Origin: Clarkia xantiana subsp. parviflora | Taxonomy: Eukaryota; Streptophyta; Magnoliopsida; Myrtales; Onagraceae | DNA: 64,000 nt | Reading direction: 5' to 3' | Assembly: GCA_036873135.1 (NCBI GenBank) | Contig: JAPTYO010000004.1 | Coordinates: forward strand, 34,319,105 to 34,383,104 | Shown here: one piece after another, positions 1-10,022 of the stretch | Layout: every line of letters starts with the position of its first letter | How positions within the stretch are numbered: the first letter of the stretch is position 1 | Made by a program: the position numbers and the translations under genes | The notes under the pieces: model-generated | Database searches by the model: none | Seen by the model: only the letters and a program-made list of their open reading frames with translations | Told to the model about the DNA's origin: nothing

Positions 1-730
1 TGGTAACAACTCCCAAATAAATAAATTATATTCATTAGGATGACGTAATTTTTAGCAAGAAATGTTTGCAATTCTTAGTCTGCTTGTCATAATCCCCTCT
101 GCCTAAAACCCAAACATAAAGTGAGAGGCATAGATTGATAGAACACACAAATTAAAATATATGAGAATGAGAGAGACGAACTAATGTTAGGCGCGACTGA
201 AGAACGTCTACTTGAAGTTGATCCACCATGTCGTAGTAATCGGCCACCAAATAAGTTAACTATCACATACCCATCAGTAATTAGGCTTATGAAACACCTA
301 AAGAAATGCGATTGTAGAATAACAAAACACAATCAGTGAAATATGCATAACATTTTCTAATTAATACACTCAGGATAGGGAAACGTTTGCGAAGAGAAGG
401 GGCTGGCAATCAAGTAGATGAAACGGCTAGGAAGAGGAGCGGATGGAAAAAGCAAAGAAGAAGGAAACGGTGAAACCCTTAACGGAAGAGATGAAAAATG
501 TAACCGCCAATGAGTTTGAGAAAAACGCATGGTTTGGCTGAGAAGAGAAGAAGTGAGGAATGTGACAATCACGCACCAATTAGATTAAAGATAGCTGATT
601 TGGCAAGATTATAGGCAATTACTCGGAGAGAGGTACCTAAATTATATTATATATAGATATAGATATTTATTTAATTTGAACGAAATTGAATGTATATTGC
701 ACGTTGGGAATAAGTAAAAATGGTTCTAGA
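1..730. other. AT-rich flank, no gene seen
   Basis: This stretch is AT-rich. Short open frames on the minus strand at 87-332 and 357-572 are low-complexity and match no family I know. A short TA/GATATA-rich run lies at about 640-668. It is the left flank of element A, whose LTR starts TGTTGG at 731. Confidence 0.6.
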
Positions 731-1423
731 TGTTGGATCGTGATTTATTACATACGACCATACAAAGAGCGTACCATTTTTACGGTAAAGTTCTCAGATA
801 ACAAAGTTGGGACCACTAAAGTCGGGATCACTAATGTCGGGACTACTAAAGTCGAGTCCACTAAAGCCGGGACCCTCGGACAACAAAGTCGAGACTGCTA
901 AAGTCGAGACCCTCAGACAACAAATTTGAGACCCTCAGAAAACAAAGTTGGGAGCACTAAAGTCGGGACCCTCAGATAACAAAGTCAGGACCTCCAAAGT
1001 GGGACCACTAAAGTCGGGACCTTCCAGAATAGTTGAACTGGCGGTACCTCCAGGGAAGGCGTTAATGTGTCAGCCTGAAATATAATCAAGGCACTAAGGT
1101 GTCAACCTGAAGTGTCATCTGGGCGTTAAGGCGTCAACCCAGAAGTCGCCAAGTCGTCAATCAAGGCGATAAGTCGTCAAGGCGTCAAGTCGTCAAGGAA
1201 AGACCACCAAAGTAGAGATCAGGTGGAAACATGGTTAGAAGAAAAGTCATCCTCCTAAGGAAGAAGAGGTGGCAACCTACTTGTCACCTACTTGAAGAAA
1301 ACCCCTCCTCCTAAGGAAGAATAGGTGGCGACCTGCTTGTCACCTGCTGACACAAGTGCCTCCCATCTCCACCAATGAGAGTAAGGCGGCCACCACCCTT
1401 GTCAACTAATAAGAGAAGGCGGC
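731..1423 (+). repeat. Element A 5' LTR, part 1 (split by element B)
   Basis: This is the U3 side of the first LTR of A, starting TGTTGG. Its first 300 bp repeat short units such as ACCACTAAAGTCGGG and ACCCTCAGACAACAAA. The same order recurs in the 3' LTR from 12797. The LTR stops at 1423, where B begins, and resumes at 6030. Confidence 0.8.
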
Positions 1424-2194
1424 TGTTGGGTTATAAATAAACCCGACTATGTATGTACGTTCTTGGTCTATGGTGATTTCCTACAGGTGACAGGTCGAGT
1501 ACGCTTTCAGGGCGAGGAGAAGAAGTCGACGACCTTTCTTGTTTATTCCAACCATTTGGAGATAAAATGTCGACTACCAATCATGAAGAAGTCGACTTCA
1601 AAAGAATGACTGGTCGACTATGGAGACTTAGATAATCTTCCAGAGGACAGGTGGCGACCTGCTTCCCACCGTCTCCAAGGGAAAACCTTCCCTCGAAGTA
1701 AAGACAGGTGGCGACCTGCTTCCAACCATCTCCGAGAAGAAACCTTCCATCTTAAGTAAAGACATGTGGCGACCTGCTTGTCACCTGCTTAAAAGGAAAA
1801 CCTTACTCCGAAATAAACATGAGGTGGCGTCCTGCTTGTCACCAGCTGACTGACAACCGCTTCTATCAGCCAATCACAAAGGGCTGATTGCCGCCCCTAG
1901 GCAACCAATCGGAGGCTAGTAGCCGCCTCTACAAAGTCGGCAACTCTCCCCTATAAATAGGGACCTATCTTATTCAATTACCAACAATCTGCTCTGAATA
2001 GTTATATATTACACTCTCAAATACATTACTAACTTAAGCTTCAGAGTGGAATCAGGGGCCATCCCCACCCCTTTTTAGGTGCTCGACCTTAAAAGTCTCC
2101 CGGAGGAAATCAAGTCCTCGAGAGAGCTACGTCCAAGGCGAAGCCTAGAAGTCCATTCCGTGAAGTTTGTGGCCACGTCATTTTGATCCCAACA
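1424..2194 (+). repeat. Element B 5' LTR
   Basis: The LTR is 771 bp, starting TGTTGGGTTATAAATAAACC and ending GATCCCAACA. It pairs with 5259-6029. Its U3 repeats a GGTGGCGACCTGCTT(G/C) motif several times. A TATA box lies at 1952-1959. Confidence 0.88.
1952..1959 (+). promoter_or_regulatory. TATA box of element B 5' LTR
   Basis: TATAAATA lies within CTCCCCTATAAATAGGGACC, about 235 bp before the LTR end, a usual place for the U3/R boundary. The matching box in the 3' LTR is at 5787-5794. Confidence 0.75.
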
Positions 2195-2215
2195 TTTGGC
2201 GCCGTCTGTGGGAAC
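2195..2215 (+). other. Primer-binding site of element B
   Basis: TTGGCGCCGTCTGTGGGAA directly follows the LTR end. This sequence is the usual minus-strand primer site in plant Tat-lineage Gypsy elements. I did not assign the tRNA. Confidence 0.8.
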
Positions 2216-2229
2216 AGATCAAAAAGTCA

Positions 2230-3811
2230 TGGCTGCCGAAAAGAGCAAGATTTCCAACACTCCGGTGGAAGAAATGAGCAGTCCACCAGTGGATCCTACC
2301 ACATCGAGGCCGATCCCCCAATACCCCAATCTAATGGTGTTGGCGGCGATGAAACCCTCAACCATTCCAAATCTCTGCCAATTTTGGAAGATGCGAGGAC
2401 AGCTCCCCAGTCTGTTCCTCCGGAGGTAATAACTGCCTTTATTACTTTTTGGAACGAAACCCAGACAGGGGCTGTTCCAGAAAAAAGAGAGCCAACCTGA
2501 GAGGCCTCACAAAAGGAAGAAGTAGCTTCCAGTGTGAAAATCCAGGAGGAGAATCTCCTGGAGAAAGAAACCCCAAAAGCTCCCGAGGCCGAAACGACGA
2601 GCTAGGAGCCTGTCCTATTCACAATAGGGCAGATCGAAGAACTGTTGGAGAAGAAGAGGTGAGGTGCGAACGATTTGCTCATCGTTCGTGATCATACTTC
2701 TCACTTCTTCACCAAAAGGCTATTCAATACTCGAGTTCCCCCGCAAGTCTTCGCGAGGAGCATCGACGATTATACCGGAGAAGGCGACCCAGTTCGCCAC
2801 ATCAACGCCCACAACTCCTCCCTCTTGGGAAGAGGGGCAACGCCTGATCATTATGCATCAATCTTCCCAACCACGCTGAAGGAAGAGGCGTCTACTTGGT
2901 TTTATGGTCTCCCCGACAACTCTATAGACTCGTGGGATGGGCTGAAAACCAAGTTCATTGAAGGACACATAGGTCAGAAGCAGCGCCTCAAGAGCATGAA
3001 CTTCCTCGATATCGAGCAAGGCCCAGGTGAAACCTTGGCCAACTACTACACAAGGTTTCACAAGATACTCCAACAGCTGAACGAGGACGCCACAGATGGC
3101 GAGCTGATCCGAACCTTCGGGAGGGGTCTTAGAGTGCAGAGCCAAGCTCTGAAGGACATCATGGTGATGAAGCCCGTGCAAAGGATTGACGCCCTCGCCA
3201 TCAAAGTAAAGAAATTCATCGACCTAGAGAGGTCGCATGAAGGGCTTCCCAAAGAAGTCGAGAAACAACCGGTGCCCGCCAAGATCGAGGAGGGCCCCGC
3301 TTCCCGATCGCCCAGGAGGGAAGAAAGACGTGAACGAGACTTCCGATCAGGGAATCGACAAGGAATAAGGATAGATTCTAATCCTTATCCCTCCAAATAT
3401 ACTCCTTATACCCATAATGTATCGGTACTACTTCAGGAAATGGAGAAGCTCCGCCTTACTAACCCGCCACCGGCAAGAAGAAACATGCTGGGTCACCAGG
3501 TAAATGCTTACTGTCGCTACCATCAGGCGAGGGGGCATAACACAAATGGGTATACCCTCTTGAAGCAAGATATAGAGACCCTCATCCAGAGGGGAAAATT
3601 ATTAAAATTTGTGGAAAAGAACCCCAATATTCCGAAGAAGCGAAATCGTAGCCCAAGGGAGGAATCTCGATCTACTCCTCGTGATCAACCCCCCCCCCCC
3701 CCCCCCCCAAGAGGAACGATCAACTTTATCGCCGGGGGGACCAAAACATGGCTCGGCATTGTTATCAAGCCGCGACACGACAAGCAGAGAAGTCATAATC
3801 AAATTCTATGA
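2230..3811 (+). pseudogene. gag: Element B gag, frameshifted
   Basis: Gag is the capsid/nucleocapsid precursor that packages element RNA in virus-like particles. The likely start is the ATG at 2230, just after the PBS in the context CAAAAAGTCATGG shared with element A. The N-terminal part is spread over different frames up to about 2675. From 2675 a 378-codon frame stays open. It contains the plant retrotransposon Gag core: the YTGEGDPVRHI motif, then EASTWFYGLP, then ETLANYYTRF and GELIRTFGRGL. The zinc-knuckle-like motif (YCRYHQARGHNTNGY) has Tyr in place of the last Cys, so it is probably defective. A pure C run at about 3690-3708 precedes the Gag tail (GTINFIAGG). Nothing resembling protease or RT follows. 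Confidence 0.8.
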
Positions 3812-3940
3812 TAGATATTTGTTATAACTAATGTCGAGTTTTCCTTTTTTGGTGAAATATTTAGGAATTGATGAAAAGATCCTTCGATCTACTTTCTTCA
3901 TAAAGAAATCATCATTCCAATGTCACCACCCTCAAACTCG

Positions 3941-4180
3941 CTACAAATCGTTCGTCGACCATTATGTGCCCAAAATGGCGACCAAAGCCTAGGTGCGGCG
4001 ACGATTCGATCAAAGTCTACAAATCGGTTGTCGACCATTTTGTGCCCAAAATGGCGACTAAAGCCTAGGTACGGCGACAATTCGAATGAAGATCTACAAA
4101 TCGATCGTCGACCATTATGTGCCCAAAATGGCGACCAAAGCCTAGGTATGGCGACGATTCGATCGAAGTCTACAACTCGA
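3941..4180 (+). repeat. 76-bp tandem repeat, about 3 copies, in element B
   Basis: Units begin CTACAAATCG at 3941, 4017 and 4094 and contain GTGCCCAAAATGGCGACYAAA. A partial fourth unit starts near 4170. The array occupies the position where pol would be expected. Confidence 0.8.
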
Positions 4181-4409
4181 GAGAAAGGTTAGATATTTGG
4201 GAATTACCCTTAAAATCATTCGATTATATGGAGACCTAATGATTGTTCTAAAGTCGAGTATGTTTTCTATTAAGTCCGTTGAAAGATCTATGAAAACGGT
4301 GAAAAGCCCAAGAGAGGGCGAGCATATGTAAGATTGCTAAAAATTATCCTTCATTAATGAACGGGATGCAAAATATCGAGAAGGAAATTAAAAGCGTCTA
4401 TGCTAAAAT

Positions 4410-5161
4410 CTATCTATCAGCCCTAGCTTTGGCTTTAGCTTCCTCCTGCAGGTATTCTCGAAGAACTGCCACTCTCGAGGGGTCCAGGTCGGGGCCCAAG
4501 GCCCTAAGGTCGGCCACCAATGAAGCAAAAACTGAGAGAAGCATCTGCCCGCTCGCCCTGGCGGCGTCCGTTTGAAAGGCCAAGCTGACCTTGTAAGCGG
4601 CAACAGCATTCCGCTCAGGCTCCTCGAGCTCTTCCACCCTCTTCTTGAGCTCGATGTTCTCTTCGCACTGAGAATCCAGTTGGGCACGGAAAATTTTGGA
4701 GAAGGCGGCAGCATCAGGATGTGCCTTGCCAAGCACGGCCGCCAAAACTCCACTAGCTCTCAGAGCCTCCTTGCAGGTATTGAGCTCCCCATATATGGTG
4801 CCCAAGACCCTCTGAAGGCTGGAAACCTCCCCTTCAAGGCGAGCCACCTTTTCCCGAAGGCCCTGCACTTCTTTGGCCTCCGACTCCAGGGAAGCAAGCT
4901 GCCCCTTTGCGAGAGATAACTCCTCGCCAAGGTCGATGAGCAACTGACCCACCTGCAAGAAATCACGGTTGGCCTGGAAAGGAAAAAGTCGTCAACATAA
5001 GGTACAAATAATATGTATCGACGAATAAGAATATGGTTCTACCTTGGACTGTCGATGCAAGAACATTCGAGTGGCGTCCTCCACTCGATCTGTAGGGAGG
5101 CGAGGACGATCCCGAGGGAGGGCCTCTTCAACTTCTGGAAACTCTGGAAAATCTACAAGTC
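4410..5161 (-). pseudogene. Antisense spliced gene of element B, 5'-truncated (coiled-coil C-terminal part)
   Basis: Two exons can be read on the minus strand. The first, 5161-5043, follows an AG acceptor (TTCTCAG). A 69-nt intron follows (5042-4974, GTAGAA...TTTCCAG), and then exon 4973-4410 up to a stop. The frame is kept across the junction. The 188-codon last exon is rich in Leu, Glu and Lys heptads (LASLESEAKEVQGLREKV, ENIELKKRVEELEE), so it is a predicted coiled coil. Antisense frames at this site are known in Tat-lineage Gypsy elements. The N-terminal domain seen in element F is missing: only about 97 bp separate the first visible exon from the 3' LTR. I call it a truncated gene. Its function is unknown. 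Confidence 0.65.
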
Positions 5162-5258
5162 CTGAGAATTAGATTATCTCGCCACAAAATGGGGCTTTAC
5201 TCGACTCAAGCCTTCAACTTAAGTAAATGAAGCTGACGACTCGAGTCTCGGGGGCAAG

Positions 5259-6029
5259 TGTTCGGTTATAAATAAACCCGACTATGTATGTACGTTCTTG
5301 GTCTATGGTGATTTCCTACAGGTGACAGGTCGAGTACGCTTTCAGGGCGAGGAGAAGATGTCGACGACCCTTCTTGTTTATTCCAACCATTTGGAGATAA
5401 AAGGTCGACTACCAATCATGAAGAAGTCGACTTCAAAAGAATGACTGGTCGACTATGGAGACGTAGAGAATCTTCCAGAGGACAGGTGGCGACCTGCTTC
5501 CCACCGTCTCCAAGGGAAAACCTTCCCTCGAAGTAAAGACAGGTGGCGATCTGCTTCCAACCATCTCCGAGAAGAAACCTTCCCTCTTAAGTAAAGACAG
5601 GTGGCGACCTGCTTGTCACCTGCTTAAAATGAAAACCTTCCTCCGAAGTAAACATGAGGTGCCGACCTGCTTGTCACCAGCTGACTGACAACCGCTTCTA
5701 TCAGCCAATCACAAAGGGCTGATTACCGCCCCTAGGCAACCAATCAGAGGCCAGTAGCCGCCTCTACAAAGTCGGTAACTCTCCCCTATAAATAGGGACC
5801 TATCTTATTCAATTACCAACAATCTGCTCTGAATACTTATATATTACACTCTCAAATACATTACTAACTTAAGCTTCGGAGTGGAATCAGGGGCCATCCC
5901 CACCCCTTTTTAGGTGCTCGACCTTAAAAGTCTCCCGGAGGAAATCAAGTCATCGAGAGAGCTACGTCCAAGGCGAAGCCTAGAAGTCCATTCCGTGAAG
6001 TTTGTGGCCACGTCATTTTGATCCCAACA
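5259..6029 (+). repeat. Element B 3' LTR, preceded by polypurine tract
   Basis: This 771-bp copy pairs with 1424-2194, starts TGTTCGG and ends ATCCCAACA. The purine-rich TCTCGGGGGCAAG just before it (5246-5258) is the expected plus-strand primer. The TATA box is at 5787-5794. Confidence 0.88.
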
Positions 6030-6300
6030 GCGTCCACCACCCTTGTAAGTGGGTTTGAGACCCCTATAAATAGTAAGCTCTCTATATTCATTTCATTAAG
6101 ATTTCTCACTACCAGAATGCTATACTAACTTAAGCTTCGGAGTAGAATCAGGGGAACAGCCCCACCTTTTCCAGGTCTCGCCAAGAGCAGTCTCGCCATG
6201 AAGAACAAGATAACCCACAAATCTTTACAACTTCAAAGAGACACCAATGCGAGAACAAGAAAAGCCTCCCTAGGCTTAGGCAGACTTTTATGATCCAACA
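6030..6300 (+). repeat. Element A 5' LTR, part 2 (R/U5 side)
   Basis: The LTR of A resumes after B with GCGTCCACC... and ends TGATCCAACA. A TATA box (TATAAATA) lies at 6065-6072. The matching box is intact in the middle LTR (9787-9794) but changed to TGTAAATA in the 3' LTR (about 13579). Confidence 0.8.
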
Positions 6301-6338
6301 TTTGGCGTCGTCTGTGGGAACCCGTTCAAAAAGTCATG
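6301..6338 (+). other. Element A PBS (copy 1) and vestigial start codon
   Basis: TTGGCGTCGTCTGTGGGAA follows the LTR. An ATG at 6336 stands in the context CAAAAAGTCATGG, the same as the gag start of B. The frame closes after about 30 codons inside a minisatellite, so no Gag is made. Confidence 0.7.
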
Positions 6339-6399
6339 GCGCCTCAACTTCAAAAAAGGGGCGACACCAAAAGTTTCGACAAGAGTATGAAGGTGGTGA

Positions 6400-6645
6400 T
6401 AAGGTGGTCACCAAAAAGGAGGTCGCCAAAATGGTGGTCGCCAAAATGATCGTCGCCAAAAAGGTGGTCGCCAAAAATGGTCGTCGCCAAAAGGTCGTCG
6501 CCAAAAAGGGCGTTGCCAAAATGGTCGTCGCCAAAATGGTCGTCGCCAAAAGGTCATCGCAAAAAAGGTGGTCGCCAAAAAGGTGGTCGCCAAAAGGTCA
6601 TCGCCAAAAATATCGTCACAAAAAAAAAGCGTCACCCCAAAGGTG
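6400..6645 (+). repeat. 15-bp minisatellite (AAAAAGGTGGTCGCC-type), element A copy 1
   Basis: This tandem array of about 15-bp units alternates TGGTCGCCAAAA and AGGTCGTCGCCAAAA. Because the unit is a multiple of 3 without stops, several frames stay open on both strands. Those frames are by-products of the repeat. The second copy is at 10125-10385. Confidence 0.85.
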
Positions 6646-6839
6646 TTAACACCTTAGAAGAAATTCATCGCTCTCTAAGATGACAAACCATAAAGGTAAA
6701 GCCTCATAAGCCATCTTTTCGATACAATAATTTGATTTAAAGAAGGCACGAGGAAAAATCAACAAAGAAGGTGTCGCCATCTACAAAGGAGATCAGTCAT
6801 AATACTGACTCATCGACTTCCAATAGTCAGCGACATCGA

Positions 6840-7335
6840 AGACAGTCCTTTTCCGAATCGATTGTCGACCATAAAAAAATCTGATATCAACAAAATCACT
6901 CAGATTGGTCGACAACTCGAAAGAGGTTAGGTATTGAAGATAAACCTTTTCCGAATCGATTGTCGACCATCAAAAAATCTGATATCAACAAAATCACTCA
7001 GATTGGTCGACAACTCGAAAGTGGTTAGGTATCGAAGATAAACCTTTTCCGAATCGATTGTCGACCATAAAAAAATCTGATATCAACAAAGTCACTCAAA
7101 TTGGTCGACAACTCGAAAGAGGATAGGTATTGAAGAGAAACCTTTTCCGAATCGATTGTCGACTACAAAAAATCTGATATCAACAATATCACTCAGATTA
7201 TTCGGCAACTCGAAAGAGGTTAGGCGTGAAGATAAGTCCTTTTCCGAATCGATTGTTGACAATTAAGAATCTAATAACAGTCATATCACTTCGATTCGTC
7301 GGCAATTCGAAAGAAGTTAGGCATCGAAATTCCAG
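6840..7335 (+). repeat. About 100-bp tandem repeat, element A copy 1
   Basis: Four to five degenerate units contain CCGAATCGATTGTCGACC, AATCTGATATCAACAAAAT and GGTCGACAACTCGAAAGAGG. The equivalent array in the second internal copy is at about 10605-11080. Confidence 0.8.
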
Positions 7336-7429
7336 AACTAATAAGAATTGGTCATTCGATGGGAAAGAGCAAAAGGTTAAAAACTAAGCGCCACGACGAT
7401 TTGAAAGAAATTGGTCATCGACAACATTT

Positions 7430-8665
7430 GGGGGCAAAAAAAGAGATCAATCATCAAACTGACTCTTAGCCTAAGAAAGTCGTCGCCTCGGAAAAAAGTC
7501 GTCGACTCCGAAAAGTCGGCGAAAAGGTCAAAAGATATTAGTCATCAAACTGACTCTTAGCTTAAGAAAGTCGCCGCCTCGGAAAAAAAGTCGTCGACTC
7601 CTAAAAGTCGGCGAGCGGGCCAAAAGGGATCAGTCATAAAACTGACCCTTAGCCTAAGAAAGTCGCCACCTGGAAAAAGTCGTCGATTCCGAAAAGTTGG
7701 CGACAGGGCCAAAAGAGATCAGTCATCAAACTGACTCTTAGCCTAAGAAAGTCGCCGCCTCGGAAAAAAGTCGTCGACTCCGAAAAGTCAGCGACATGGC
7801 CAAAAGAGATTAGTTATCAAACAAACTCTTAGCCTAAGAAAGCCGCCGACTCGGAAAAAAGTCATCGACTCCGAAAAGTCGGCGACAAGGCCAAAAGAGA
7901 TCAGTCATCAAACTGACTCTTAGCCTAAGAAATTCGTCGCCTCGGAAAAAATTCGTCGACCCTGAAAAGTCGGCGACAGGGCCAAAAGAGATCAGTCATC
8001 AAACTGACTCTTAGCCTAAGAAAGTCGCCGCCTCAGAAAAAAGTCGTCGACTCCGAAATGTCGGCGACAAGGACAAAAGAGATCAGTCATCAAACTGACT
8101 CTTAGCCTAAGAAAGTCGCCGCCTCAGAAAAAAGTCGTCGACTCCGAAATGTCGGCGACAAGGCCAAAAGAGATCAGTCATCAAACTGACTCTTAGCCTA
8201 CGAAAGTCGCCTTCTCGGAAAAAAGTCGTCGACTCCGAAAAGTCGGCGACAAGGCCAAAAGAGATCAGTCATCAAACTGACTCTTAGCCTAAGAAATTCG
8301 CCACCTCGGAAAAAGTCCTTGACTTCGAAAAGTCGGCGACATGGCCAAAAGGGATCAGTCTTAAAACTGACCCTTAGCCTAAGAAAGTCGCCACCTCGGA
8401 AAAAGTCGTCGACTCCGAAAAGTCGGCGACATGGCCAAAAGGGATCAGTCATAAAACTAACCCTTAGCCTAAGAAAGTCGCCACCTCGGAAAAATTCGTC
8501 GACTCCGAAAAGTAGGCGACATGGCCAAAAGGGATCAATCCTAAAACTGACATTAGCCTAAGAAAGTCGTCACCTCAGAAAAAGTCGTCGACTCTGAAAA
8601 TTCGGCGACAGGGCCAAAAGAGATTAGTCATAAAACTGACCCTTAGCCTAAGAAAATTGTAGCCT
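7430..8665 (+). repeat. About 90-bp tandem repeat, ~14 units, element A copy 1
   Basis: Each unit carries GATCAGTCATCAAACTGACT, CTTAGCCTAAGAAAGTCGCC and GTCGTCGACTCCGAAAAGTC. Starts recur about every 88-97 bp. The equivalent array in copy 2 is at about 11190-12420. Spurious open frames arise on both strands. Confidence 0.85.
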
Positions 8666-8684
8666 CAGAAAAAGTTGTCGACTC

Positions 8685-9177
8685 CGAAAAGTCGTCGACT
8701 CCGAAAAGTCGTCGACTCCGAAAAGTCGTCGACTCCGAAAAGTCGTCGACTCCGAAAAGTCGTCGACTCCGAAAAGTCGTCGACTCCGAAAAGTCGTCAA
8801 CTCCAAAAAGTCGTCGACTTTGAAAATTCGGTGACAAGGCTAAGGAGAGATTAGTCATAAAACTGACCCTTAGCCAAAGAAAGTCGCCACCTCGGAAAAA
8901 GTTGTCGACTCCGAAAAGTCGTCGACTCCGAAAAGTCGTCGACTCCGAAAAGTCGTCGACTCCAAAAAGTCGTCGACTTTGAAAATTCGGTGACAAGGCT
9001 AAGGAGAGATCAGTCATAAAACTGACCCTTAGCCAAAGAAAGTCGCCACCTCGGAAAAAGTCGTCGACTCCGAAAAGTCGTCGACTCCGAAAAGTCGTCG
9101 ACTCCGAAAAGTCGTCGACTCCGGAAAGTCGTCGACTCCAAAAATTCGTCGACTCGAAAAGTCGTCGTCTCCGAAAA
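8685..9177 (+). repeat. 17-bp minisatellite (GTCGTCGACTCCGAAAA), element A copy 1
   Basis: Runs of this 17-mer occupy about 8685-8810, 8905-8985 and 9056-9177, separated by 90-bp units of the previous array. The last run passes directly into LTR sequence at about 9178, where both sides share AAAGTCG. Confidence 0.85.
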
Positions 9178-10022
9178 GTCGAGACCACTAAAGTCGGGAC
9201 CCTCGGACAACAATGTCGAGACCACTAAATTCGAGCATCTAAAGTCGAGACCCTCAGACAACAAATTCGGGACCCTCAGACATCAAAGTCGGAAGCACTA
9301 AAGTCAGGACCTCAGATAACAAAGTCAGGACCTCTAAAGTCTAGACCACTAAAGTCGGGACCTTCAAGAATAGTTGAACTGGCGGTACCTCCGGGGAAGG
9401 CGTTAATATGTCAGCCTGAAATATCATCAAGGCACTAAGGTGTCAACCTGAAGTGTCATCTAGGCGTTAAGGCGTCAACCCTGAAGTCGCCAAGTCGTCA
9501 AGGCGTCAAACCAGAAGTCGTCAAGGCGTCAAGTCGTCAAGGAAAGACCACCAAAGTAGAGACCAGGTAGAAACCTGCTTAGAAGAAAAGCCTTCCTCCT
9601 AAGGAAGAAGAGGTGGCAATCTACTTGAAGAAAACCCCTCCTCCTAAGGTGGAATATGTGGCGACCTGCTTGTCACCTGCTGACACAAGTGCCTCCCATC
9701 TCCACCAATCAGAGTAAGATGGCCACCACCCTCGTCAACCAATAAGAGAAAGCGGCCACCGCCCTTGTAAGTGGGTTTGAGACCCCTATAAATAGTAAGC
9801 TCTCTATATTCATTTCATTAAGATTTTTCACTACCAGAATGTTATACTAACTTAAGCTTCGAAGTGGAATCAGGGGAACAACCCTGCCTTTTCCAGGTCT
9901 CGCCAACAGCAGTCTCGCCATGAAGAACAAGCTAACCCACAAGGCTTTCCAACTTCAAAGAGACACCAATGCGAGAACAAGAAGAGCCTCGCAAGGCTTG
10001 GCCGGACTTTTATGATCTAACA
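9178..10022 (+). repeat. Middle LTR of element A, 5'-truncated
   Basis: The sequence matches the LTR of A from its internal ACCACTAAAGTCGGGACC motif to the end (GATCTAACA). It lacks the TGTTGG start and about the first 115 bp, and also the purine tract. The TATA box at 9787-9794 is intact. A PBS follows at 10023-10043. Confidence 0.8.

Larger units (their letters stand above)
1424..6029 (+). mobile_element. Element B: Gypsy (Tat-like) gag-only LTR element nested in an LTR of A
   Basis: Two 771-bp LTRs (1424-2194 and 5259-6029) bound the element. By eye they differ at about 20 sites, near 2.7%. The flanks read GCGGC before and GCGTC after, a 5-bp TSD with one change, and removing B rejoins the LTR of A in register. 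The internal region holds a PBS, a broken gag, a 76-bp tandem repeat, an antisense partial gene and a purine tract (TCTCGGGGGCAAG) directly before the 3' LTR. No protease, RT, RNase H or integrase is present. It is therefore non-autonomous. Confidence 0.88.

Noticed and set aside
8643..9180. Possible CRISPR-like array of regular repeats
   Set aside because: There are no unique spacers between repeats, and this is a plant nuclear sequence; it is a minisatellite.
8643..9264. Minus frames of 181 and 84 codons rich in Phe-Arg-Ser-Arg-Arg-Leu
   Set aside because: They are translations of the 17- and 90-bp minisatellites of element A. The same holds for frames at 6290-6683, 8198-8561, 10010-10405 and 11948-12694.
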